This document shows, piece after piece, positions 1 through 5,657 of a stretch of 5,669 nt of DNA. Source of the stretch: Alistipes sp. (GTDB lineage: Bacteria; Bacteroidota; Bacteroidia; Bacteroidales; Rikenellaceae); NCBI GenBank assembly GCA_017628595.1, contig JAGBYV010000362.1, forward strand, positions 1 to 5,669, given 5' to 3'. The notes below the pieces were generated by a model, which worked only from the letters and a program-made list of their open reading frames with translations, made no database searches and was not told the origin of the DNA. How positions within the stretch are numbered: position 1 is the stretch's first letter; each line of letters opens with the position of its first letter. The position numbers were made by a program, and so were the translations under genes.

Positions 1-804
1 GTTGCGGACGCCCTTGGAAATGCTGGGTGCAGACTCCAGCAGCACCTGCGTGTAGGGGTGCATTGCGTTGGAGTAGATCTCAGATGCGGGAGCGGACTCC
101 AGAATGTGGCCGGCATACATGATGAGAATGTAGGTGGCGATCTGACGCACCACGGCCAGATCGTGAGCCACGAACAGCATGGAGAGCTTATACTCGTCCT
201 GCAGATCCATCAGCAGGTTCAGCACCTGCGCCTGCAGAGAAACATCCAGTGCGGAGATGGGCTCGTCGGCCAGAATCAGCTCAGGACGCTCTACCAGAGC
301 ACGGGCGATCAGAATACGCTGACGCTGACCGCCGGAGAGAGAGTCGGGGTTACGGAAGCGGTAGCTGGGCTCCATACCCACCTTCTCCAGCGTCTCGCAG
401 ACACGCTTGTCGATCTCTTCCTTGTCGGTCATACCGCCGAGAATCAGAGGCTCGGACAGGGACTCGAGGATGGAGAAACGGGGATGCAGTGCAGAAGCGG
501 CATCCTGGAAAATCATCTGTACCTTGCGGCGGATCTCGCGACGCTCGGTCTTGGACATCTCCTTGAGGTTCTTGCCGTAGTAGTAGACATCGCCCTCGGT
601 GGGCTCTTCAATACCCAGCAGCACGCGCAGCAGCACGGTCTTGCCGCAGCCGGACTCACCGACCAGAGCCACGGTCTCGCCGGGGAACACTTCAATATCA
701 ACGCCATCCACAACGTAGCGGGTGGCAACCTGCTTGTTGAACATACCCTTGCAAATGGGGTAATGCTTCTTCAAGCCATCAACTTTCAAAATAGGTTCAG
801 CCAT
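1..804 (-). CDS. dppF: DppF/OppF-type ABC transporter ATP-binding protein (3' end cut by window edge)
   Basis: Second cytoplasmic ATPase of the peptide-class importer; it should pair with the DppD-type subunit to power the DppB/DppC pore. The visible 268 residues contain Walker A GESGCGKT (49-56), Q-loop Gln100 in MIFQD, a canonical LSGGQ signature (156-160), Walker B LILADE (176-181) with catalytic Glu181, D-loop SALD (184-187) and H-loop His214. The frame is still open at base 1; family members run to about 320 residues, so roughly the last 50-60 are missing, including most of the C-terminal oligopeptide-transporter domain. The ATG at 804 is supported by GAGGTG at 817-812, six bases upstream and overlapping the TGA of dppD, so translation is probably coupled. 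An oddity is GKTV in Walker A where this family usually has GKST. Family assignment is certain; the symbol denotes subunit type, not a proven dipeptide substrate. Confidence 0.96.
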   Translation of the reverse strand, partial: MAEPILKVDGLKKHYPICKGMFNKQVATRYVVDGVDIEVFPGETVALVGESGCGKTVLLRVLLGIEEPTEGDVYYYGKNLKEMSKTERREIRRKVQMIFQDAASALHPRFSILESLSEPLILGGMTDKEEIDKRVCETLEKVGMEPSYRFRNPDSLSGGQRQRILIARALVERPELILADEPISALDVSLQAQVLNLLMDLQDEYKLSMLFVAHDLAVVRQIATYILIMYAGHILESAPASEIYSNAMHPYTQVLLESAPSISKGVRN

Positions 805-815
805 GCTCGTTCACC

Positions 816-1838
816 TCAATCCAATTGTGTATCCTGAGACGTCTCGTAATCCATCAGCGGATAGTGGCAGGCCACCAGACGATCCTCGCTGATATGCACC
901 AGTTCAGGCTGCTCCTCGAAGCACTTGGGCTGGGCATGATCGCAGCGGATGGCAAAGGGACAACCCTTGGGAGGATTGGCCATATCGGGCGGGAAGCCGG
1001 GGATGGACTTGAGGCGCTTGGTCTTGCGTGCTTCCAGCAGAGGCACAGAACGCAGCAAACCAACAGTATAGGGATGGCGGGGTGCAACCAGCAGATCGCG
1101 CTTGGGAGCGTACTCCACACAGCGACCGGCATACATGACGAAAATGTCATCAGCAAACTGAGAGACAACACCGAAGTCATGGGTAATGATGATAACGGAG
1201 TTACCCACCTTCTCCTTAATGTCGTTCAGTGCCTGAATGATCTCAGCCTGAATGGTGATGCCGAGGCTGGTGGTGGGCTCGTCGGCGATCAGCAGGTCGG
1301 GCTTGAAGATCATGGCCATACCGATAAAGATTCTCTGACGGAAACCGGCGGAGAACTGGCAGGGATAGCACTTGCAGACCTCTTCCCAGTTGTTGATACC
1401 CACCAGCTTCAGTGCGTCGCGGACAGCATCCTCGCACTCCTGCTTGGTGGCCTTCTTCTTATGGACACGGTATGCCTGGCGCAGCTGGGCGCCGATGGTC
1501 ATATAGGGGTTGAAAGAGGTGTTGGGGTCCTGGAAGATCAGGGAGATCTGCTGACCGCGGATACGGGACATCTCGCGATCGTTCTTCTCCAGAAGGTTCT
1601 CACCCTTGAAGATAACCTCACCGCTCTCAATGCGGCCGGGCTTATCCACGATCTGCATGATCGCACGGGAGGTAACGCTCTTACCGGAGCCGGACTCACC
1701 GATAATACCCAGAACCTTACCCTTTTTCAGCGTAAAGTTCACGCCTTCAACGGCCTTGATCACAGTGCCGTTGGGCATATGGAAGTAGGTACGGAGGTCC
1801 TTAACTTCCAACAGCATATCATTATTCTTGTTTTCCAT
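816..1838 (-). CDS. dppD: DppD/OppD-type ABC transporter ATP-binding protein with degenerate signature and D-loop
   Basis: First cytoplasmic ATPase of the importer, 340 residues, full length for the family. Visible motifs are Walker A GESGSGKS (47-54), Q-loop Gln103, Walker B LLIADE (182-187) with catalytic Glu187, and H-loop His220. Two core motifs deviate: the signature reads FSAGF (162-166) instead of FSGGM/LSGGQ, and the D-loop reads TSLG (190-193) instead of TALD/SALD. Both readings were checked on the bases. The C-terminal oligopeptide-transporter domain is present, with Cys293, Cys299, Cys306 and Cys324 in the spacing known to bind a [4Fe-4S] cluster in DppD/OppD relatives. Three further cysteines (155, 157, 160, CxCxxC) precede the signature. 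The ATG at 1838 has GGAGG at 1852-1848, nine bases upstream. The gene starts 20 bases after dppC and ends 11 bases before dppF. No frameshift or stop suggests decay. Confidence 0.97.
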   Translation of the reverse strand: MENKNNDMLLEVKDLRTYFHMPNGTVIKAVEGVNFTLKKGKVLGIIGESGSGKSVTSRAIMQIVDKPGRIESGEVIFKGENLLEKNDREMSRIRGQQISLIFQDPNTSFNPYMTIGAQLRQAYRVHKKKATKQECEDAVRDALKLVGINNWEEVCKCYPCQFSAGFRQRIFIGMAMIFKPDLLIADEPTTSLGITIQAEIIQALNDIKEKVGNSVIIITHDFGVVSQFADDIFVMYAGRCVEYAPKRDLLVAPRHPYTVGLLRSVPLLEARKTKRLKSIPGFPPDMANPPKGCPFAIRCDHAQPKCFEEQPELVHISEDRLVACHYPLMDYETSQDTQLD

Positions 1839-1858
1839 GTTTAGATACCTCCACTACA

Positions 1859-2746
1859 TCAGTCCTTCAGCTTGGGATCGAAGTGCTTATGCAGTGCATC
1901 ACCGATCAGCGTCAGGGCAATAGCCATGATGACGATCAGGATACCGGACATAGCGGTGATCCACCAGTGGGTAGCGATGTAGTTCTTACCGTCGCCCATG
2001 ATGTTACCCAGAGAGATTCCGGGAGGCTGGACGCCGAGGCCCATGTATGCCAGCAGAGACTCGATAACGATGGCGGCAGACAGGTCCATGGGAACCACGG
2101 GCAGCACGCCGGGCAGCACATTGCGGCCCAGATAACGGGTGGCGATGCGCAGCTTGCTGGCGCCCATCAGCTTGGCGGCAGAAATGTAGTCCATTTCCTT
2201 CTCCACCATGACGGTACCGCGGATGTTACGGGCATAAGGCGCCCAGAAGGACAGGGCCAGCAACAGAATCAGTGCCGGGTGGGTCGTACCAAACAGAGAG
2301 ATGAGGATGATGACCAGAACGATGAAGGGGAAGCCCATCTGGACATCGACCACACGCATGAGGACGCTGTCGGTCTTGCCGGGATAGTTCATACCGGAGA
2401 TGATACCCACGGACACGCCCAGTGTCACGGCGCAGACAACGGCGGTGACGCACAGCAGAGCGGAGGTGCGGATACCGAAGATCATGCGGGACAGGAGGCA
2501 GCGTCCGATGTAGTCCGTACCCAGAATGTACTCAGGATCGGTAAAGGGCTTCATCAGGGCGATCTTGGGGTTGTTCAGCGTGGGATCATGGGGTGCGATC
2601 TGCTCGGCAAACACCGCGATGATCACGATGGCCAGCATAATCACAAAGCCAATGGTAAAGGCAGGGTTCTTCTTGCAGAACTTCAGGAAGCTCTTGAGCC
2701 AGTTACCCTTCTTGGCGGCCGAGGCCTCTTTAACTTTTGCTGCCAT
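1859..2746 (-). CDS. dppC: DppC/OppC-type ABC transporter permease
   Basis: One of two membrane subunits forming the translocation pore; 295 residues. It has a basic cytoplasmic N-terminus, a first membrane helix at about 29-48, the OppC-type GTDYIGR motif at 76-82, further hydrophobic segments at about 95-116, 137-152, 156-171, 220-236 and 262-282, and the EAA loop that docks on an ATPase (DYISAAKLMGAS, 186-197). The end GDALHKHFDPKL matches the usual DppC/OppC tail. The ATG at 2746 was chosen because AGGAGG lies at 2760-2755, eight bases upstream. Reading further upstream in the same frame gives a Trp/Ser/Cys-rich stretch unlike the family and overlaps dppB. The ATG follows the dppB stop by one base, so translational coupling is likely. 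Cys83 stands where the family usually has Asp (GTDxxGRD). Substrate is not determinable from this subunit. Confidence 0.95.
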   Translation of the reverse strand: MAAKVKEASAAKKGNWLKSFLKFCKKNPAFTIGFVIMLAIVIIAVFAEQIAPHDPTLNNPKIALMKPFTDPEYILGTDYIGRCLLSRMIFGIRTSALLCVTAVVCAVTLGVSVGIISGMNYPGKTDSVLMRVVDVQMGFPFIVLVIILISLFGTTHPALILLLALSFWAPYARNIRGTVMVEKEMDYISAAKLMGASKLRIATRYLGRNVLPGVLPVVPMDLSAAIVIESLLAYMGLGVQPPGISLGNIMGDGKNYIATHWWITAMSGILIVIMAIALTLIGDALHKHFDPKLKD

Positions 2747-2747
2747 A

Positions 2748-3677
2748 TTACAGACCTCCTTGTGCCTTGCGGATTCTGGGATCGAGGTACAGATAAGAGA
2801 TGTCGATGATGGTGTTGATGATGATGAAGATTGCGGCCAACAGCACCACCAGGCCCTGTACCAGATAATAGTCACGGCGCAGGATTGCGTTCAGGATCTG
2901 CAATCCGAGGCCGGGATAGCCGAAGATATTTTCAATAACCAGGCAGTTACCCACCATGAAGCCCAGCTGGGAGCCAACCAGGGTCAGGAAGGGCACCAGG
3001 ATATTGCGGAAGGAATAGCCAATAAGCGTGGTGAAATAGGGGACACCGCGGGCCTTGGCTGCCTTGGAGAAGTTCTGCTGCATACTGCCCAGCATATTGA
3101 CGCGGACGTTTCTTGCGAAAACGCCGGCCAGAGGCAGACCCAGAACGATGGCAGGCAGGATCGCGTACTCGATCCCCTTAAAGCCCGACGCAGGCAGCCA
3201 TCTCAGCTTCACGGCCACGATCTGAATGAGCATGACCGCCACCCAGTAGTTGGGCATGGACTGGACAAGCACCGCGCAGGCACTGACGACACGATCGATG
3301 ATCGAGTCCTTAAATATCGAAGCAAGTAAGCCGAAGAGCAATCCCAAAATGATTGCCGAGGGCAAGGCCAGGCCGATCATGACCAGCGTAGCCTTATAAG
3401 AGCCGGCGATAACATTGCCGACTTCATCCTTACAGAAGTAGGAGTAACCCAGATCGCCCTTGAAGATGTTCTTAATATAGTCGACGAACTGCACATAGAT
3501 GGGGTCATTGAGGCCCATGTCCTCACGGAGCTGTTCGACGACTTCTTCCGAGGCGTTGCCGGCCACAGATCGCGCAGGATCACCGGGGATCAAGCGCAGA
3601 AGCACAAATGTAACGACCAGAACAGCGATAACCACCAGTAAACCCTGCAAAAGTCGTTTTATAATCGTAGTGAGCAT
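2748..3677 (-). CDS. dppB: DppB/OppB-type ABC transporter permease
   Basis: Partner membrane subunit of the DppC-type permease; 309 residues from the ATG at 3677. The first helix (about 9-29) is followed by the family motif RLIPGDPAR (28-36), then GDLGYSY (74-80), QSMPNYW (139-145), an EAA-type loop AAKARGVP (206-213), ENIFGYPGLG (249-258) and the terminal YLYLDPRIR (295-303). Hydrophobic segments give the expected six helices. The start is uncertain. The ATG gives the usual family N-terminus (MLxxIIKRLL) but has no ribosome binding site close by. An in-frame GTG at 3698 would add seven residues (MPVPVIS) and sits 16 bases after AAGGAG (3720-3715), longer than normal. The ATG is preferred on family grounds. 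The gene lies downstream of the intergenic hairpin, so it is probably made in smaller amounts than the binding protein. Confidence 0.93.
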   Translation of the reverse strand: MLTTIIKRLLQGLLVVIAVLVVTFVLLRLIPGDPARSVAGNASEEVVEQLREDMGLNDPIYVQFVDYIKNIFKGDLGYSYFCKDEVGNVIAGSYKATLVMIGLALPSAIILGLLFGLLASIFKDSIIDRVVSACAVLVQSMPNYWVAVMLIQIVAVKLRWLPASGFKGIEYAILPAIVLGLPLAGVFARNVRVNMLGSMQQNFSKAAKARGVPYFTTLIGYSFRNILVPFLTLVGSQLGFMVGNCLVIENIFGYPGLGLQILNAILRRDYYLVQGLVVLLAAIFIIINTIIDISYLYLDPRIRKAQGGL

Positions 3678-3714
3678 AGAAATTACCGGTACCGGCACTG
3701 GATGCGGGTACGAT

Positions 3715-3720
3715 CTCCTT
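3715..3720 (-). promoter_or_regulatory. Ribosome binding site (AAGGAG) with unusual spacing before dppB
   Basis: A good Shine-Dalgarno core AAGGAG lies 16 bases before the GTG at 3698 and 37 bases before the ATG at 3677. No better site is seen nearer either start, so this motif does not settle the start. A perfect 10-bp palindrome CCGGTACCGG (3686-3695) lies between the two candidate starts. Confidence 0.55.
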
Positions 3721-3730
3721 TCGCGTTTTT

Positions 3731-3765
3731 AAAAGGCCCGGCATAGGTGAGACCTATGCCGGGCC
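3731..3765 (-). terminator. Intra-operon hairpin, probably a leaky Rho-independent terminator or mRNA-stabilising stem
   Basis: Bases 3735-3748 and 3752-3765 are perfectly complementary over 14 bp, GC-rich, with a 3-base loop. In the minus-strand RNA the stem is followed directly by UUUU and then AAAAA. The U-tract lies only on this side, so the element acts on minus-strand transcripts. It sits 37 bases after the stop of the binding-protein gene and before dppB. Hairpins here are common in binding-protein-dependent importers and let the binding protein exceed the membrane complex. The four-base U-tract suggests partial rather than full termination. Confidence 0.85.
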
Positions 3766-3767
3766 AC

Positions 3768-3783
3768 CGAAGCTATATCTTCG
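3768..3783 (-). repeat. Small inverted repeat before the main intergenic hairpin
   Basis: CGAAG (3768-3772) and CTTCG (3779-3783) form a 5-bp stem with a 6-base loop, between the binding-protein stop codon and the larger 14-bp hairpin. It may add protection of the upstream message 3' end, but it is weak alone. Confidence 0.4.
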
Positions 3784-3802
3784 TTAAATTGCTTTCAGGG
3801 AA

Positions 3803-5350
3803 TTAGCCCAGAGACAGAGCGGCGAAGTTGATGTTGGAGGTGGGCATGATCTCCAGACCCTGCATGTTAGCGGAGCAGGCATACACCAGCACGGAGTCAA
3901 ACAGAGGCATGTTGGTGTTGGTCTCGACCAGCAGAGGATAGAGCTGGTTCTGGATGATGTCCTTACGGGCAGCGGGATCGGTGCAGGTGGACTCGGCGTC
4001 CAGAGCGGCATCGACCTCAGGATAGCTGGAGAAGTTGCAGCGGCCGGGTCCTCTGTAGTGAGTGCCCAGGATGAAGTTGGTAGCGCCGCCGACGTTCATC
4101 CAACCGGTGTCGCACATCAGGCAGGAATCCTCTTCATAGAGGTGCTGCTCCCAGATAGCGGTCTCCTCGACCACCAGCTCGATGTCGAAGCCAACCTCAG
4201 TCAGAGTGGAAACGATGTACTCAGCGTACTCCTTGGTCTTGGGATACAGACCGGTGGAGGTGATGTACTTGATCTTGGGCAGGCCCTCGCCACCGGGATA
4301 GCCAGCCTCTTCCAGCAGGGCAGCAGCCTTAGCGGGATCGTAGGTGGGCAGACCCTCAGCGGGGACATACATGGGGTTCACATGAGAGGTGTAGGCATCA
4401 GCCAGGACGCCGTAACCCTGCAGAATGTCGTTGACGATGGTCTCACGGTCGATGGCATAGGAGATGGCCTTACGGACCAGCTCTTCCTGCATCACGCCCT
4501 GAGTGCACTTGAAGATCATGTACTTCTGCTCGTCCACGTAAGCCTTGATGACCTCAACAGTGGGGTCAGCCTCGAGGACGGGAACCTGCTCGATGTCAAC
4601 ACGCTCGATCAGGTGAGCCTCACCGGTCTGCAGAGCAGCCATACGGGTGGAGGACTCAGCAACATACTTATACTCGCAGAAGGGCATCTTGGCTGCATTG
4701 GCGGGATCCCAATAATCAGCAAAGGCCTCGAGGTAAGCGGTCTCATTCTCGAACTTGACGAACTTGTAAGCGCCGGTACCGTTCATGGTATCGTTCAGAG
4801 TGCCGGCAGCGACGTCGTCAGCGGACAGCATAGCGTCCACGTACAGCAGGTCATACAGCTCGGCGCAGGGCATCTGATTGGTGGGCCAAATCTTGATGGT
4901 CAGAGGATCAACGATCTCGGACTCCCACTTGCAGCCCCAGTCGCCGTAACGGGAGGACTCGGGACGAGTGGTCCATGCGATGGTAGCAGCGACGTCCTCA
5001 GCGTCGAAGGTGGAGCCATCGTGGAACTTGATACCCTCACGCAGCTTGATCTGCAGAGTGTAGCCATCTTCCATGTACTCCCAGGACTCAGCCATGCCGG
5101 GGACGTGGTTGCCGTTGGCATCCTTGCGGATCAGGTGATCGAACACGACCCACTCCAGATGCTTGTTGGACAGGATGGTGTTACCGGTGGGATCCCAGGT
5201 GCCCTGGAATGCGCCGGAAGACAGAACCACGAGGGTGTCAGTGGTAGCAGCATCGTCGCCGCCATCAGCTGCAGGCTCCTTGTTACCGCAGCCGGTCACG
5301 ACGGCCATGGTCATCAGCAGAGCCAGGAAAAGTGCCAAAAACTTTTTCAT
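3803..5350 (-). CDS. Peptide/opine/nickel-class ABC transporter substrate-binding lipoprotein (SBP family 5)
   Basis: Extracytoplasmic receptor of the importer, 515 residues, normal length for family 5 solute-binding proteins. Residues 1-20 are a lipoprotein signal peptide: KK, a hydrophobic core, then lipobox VTGC with Cys21 as the predicted lipidated residue. A short Ala/Asp/Gly-rich linker (about 22-37) follows. The family hallmark lies at about 81-126 (VPGMAESWE, then LREGIKFHDGSTFDAEDV), with GTGAYKFVKFE (191-201) and DTGW (414-417) also typical. The ATG at 5350 has AGGAGG at 5364-5359, eight bases upstream. It is the first gene of the operon, behind its own promoter and a structured leader, and is followed by a hairpin, consistent with the highest expression of the set. 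The mature part has nine cysteines besides Cys21, including CLMC at 410-413, which is many for an exported protein. Substrate is unknown; di- or oligopeptides are most likely from family frequency. Confidence 0.96.
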   Translation of the reverse strand: MKKFLALFLALLMTMAVVTGCGNKEPAADGGDDAATTDTLVVLSSGAFQGTWDPTGNTILSNKHLEWVVFDHLIRKDANGNHVPGMAESWEYMEDGYTLQIKLREGIKFHDGSTFDAEDVAATIAWTTRPESSRYGDWGCKWESEIVDPLTIKIWPTNQMPCAELYDLLYVDAMLSADDVAAGTLNDTMNGTGAYKFVKFENETAYLEAFADYWDPANAAKMPFCEYKYVAESSTRMAALQTGEAHLIERVDIEQVPVLEADPTVEVIKAYVDEQKYMIFKCTQGVMQEELVRKAISYAIDRETIVNDILQGYGVLADAYTSHVNPMYVPAEGLPTYDPAKAAALLEEAGYPGGEGLPKIKYITSTGLYPKTKEYAEYIVSTLTEVGFDIELVVEETAIWEQHLYEEDSCLMCDTGWMNVGGATNFILGTHYRGPGRCNFSSYPEVDAALDAESTCTDPAARKDIIQNQLYPLLVETNTNMPLFDSVLVYACSANMQGLEIMPTSNINFAALSLG

Positions 5351-5373
5351 TTCTTGTTCCTCCTATTTTGTAT

Positions 5374-5398
5374 TAAAGAACGGTTTCCCGTGTCTTTA
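5374..5398 (-). repeat. Hairpin with GAAA (GNRA) tetraloop just upstream of the ribosome binding site
   Basis: UAAAGA-(C)-ACGG, loop GAAA, CCGU-UCUUUA in the minus-strand RNA: ten pairs with a single bulged C. It ends nine bases before the AGGAGG of the binding-protein gene and leaves that site free. A 5' stabilising stem is the simplest role. Confidence 0.55.
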
Positions 5399-5408
5399 CG
5401 AAATAAAG

Positions 5409-5425
5409 GGTGTGGCAACCACACC
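5409..5425 (-). repeat. Leader hairpin GGUGUGG/CCACACC, weak attenuator candidate
   Basis: Perfect 7-bp inverted repeat with a 3-base loop, followed in the minus-strand RNA by CUUUAUUUC. The U-rich tail is interrupted, so it is a poor terminator by itself. An upstream GUGUGG at 5448-5443 can pair with the same CCACAC, giving a mutually exclusive fold. Confidence 0.5.
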
Positions 5426-5513
5426 GAGAAAAGAGAGAAGCACCACACTGCACAATCGCAGCTGTTGTCACTCTCTCCAAAATCCCGCAAAAACACGCTG
5501 AATCTATGTGCTA

Positions 5514-5541
5514 ATTATACTATCGTGTTGACAAAAGTCAA
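5514..5541 (-). promoter_or_regulatory. Sigma-A-type promoter of the transporter operon
   Basis: On the minus strand, -35 TTGACT (5541-5536) and -10 TATAAT (5519-5514, perfect consensus) are separated by 16 bases, in an AT-rich stretch unlike the coding region. The expected start is near 5507-5509. The -35 box forms one arm of TTGAC-TTTT-GTCAA (5541-5528), a possible repressor site. This is the only strong promoter seen for the operon. Confidence 0.8.
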
Positions 5542-5590
5542 GTTTTTTGTGGCAACTCAATCACAACAGCGCCACGAACTCCTCATAAAA

Positions 5591-5608
5591 ATGTGGTACT
5601 TACCACAT
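5591..5608. promoter_or_regulatory. Perfect 18-bp palindrome, candidate operator
   Basis: ATGTGGTA and TACCACAT are exact inverted 8-bp arms around a CT spacer. The site lies 50 bases upstream of the -35 box of the operon promoter and 49 bases before a possible divergent start at 5658, a typical place for a dimeric regulator shared by divergent genes. The TGGT-N4-ACCA core resembles GntR-type operators only loosely. As RNA it can also form a 7-bp stem with T-rich sequence on both sides, so a weak bidirectional terminator is the alternative. Confidence 0.5.
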
Positions 5609-5657
5609 GACTATTTTTTAACATATCTGTTTTTAACAAAACTGAAGGATCATATTT

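Larger units (their letters stand above)
5351..5507 (-). promoter_or_regulatory. Structured 5' leader of the transporter mRNA, no known riboswitch class recognised
   Basis: About 157 bases separate the predicted transcription start (near 5507) from the ATG. Read as minus-strand RNA it can form three elements in order. The first is an outer stem of 5477-5471 with 5439-5433 (7 bp, one G-U) enclosing a bulged hairpin (5465-5445, CUGC/GCAG plus ACA/UGU). The second is a 7-bp stem GGUGUGG/CCACACC at 5425-5409 with a UUG loop, followed by CUUUAUUU. The third is a 10-bp stem at 5398-5374 with one bulged C and a GAAA tetraloop, ending nine bases before the AGGAGG. The pairings are seen in the sequence; any regulatory role is inference. 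Confidence 0.5.

Noticed and set aside
58..2809. Plus-strand open frames at 58-837, 825-1844 and 1883-2809
   Set aside because: All lie opposite clear ATPase or permease genes, are rich in His/Gln/Gly/Leu in the manner of antisense translation, and lack a plausible operon context.
2747..2875. N-terminal extension of the DppC permease back to 2875
   Set aside because: The added residues are Trp/Ser/Cys-rich and unlike the family, they overlap dppB, and the ATG at 2746 has an ideal AGGAGG eight bases upstream.
5409..5477. T-box riboswitch in the leader
   Set aside because: GGTGTGGTTGCC resembles the T-box core only slightly; the consensus AGGGTGGNACCGCG is absent, the leader is short for a T-box and there is no strong terminator after it.
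5528..5556. Plus-strand promoter using TTGACA at 5528
   Set aside because: No -10-like hexamer lies 16-18 bases downstream (GGCAAC there). The same bases are better explained as part of the minus-strand promoter.
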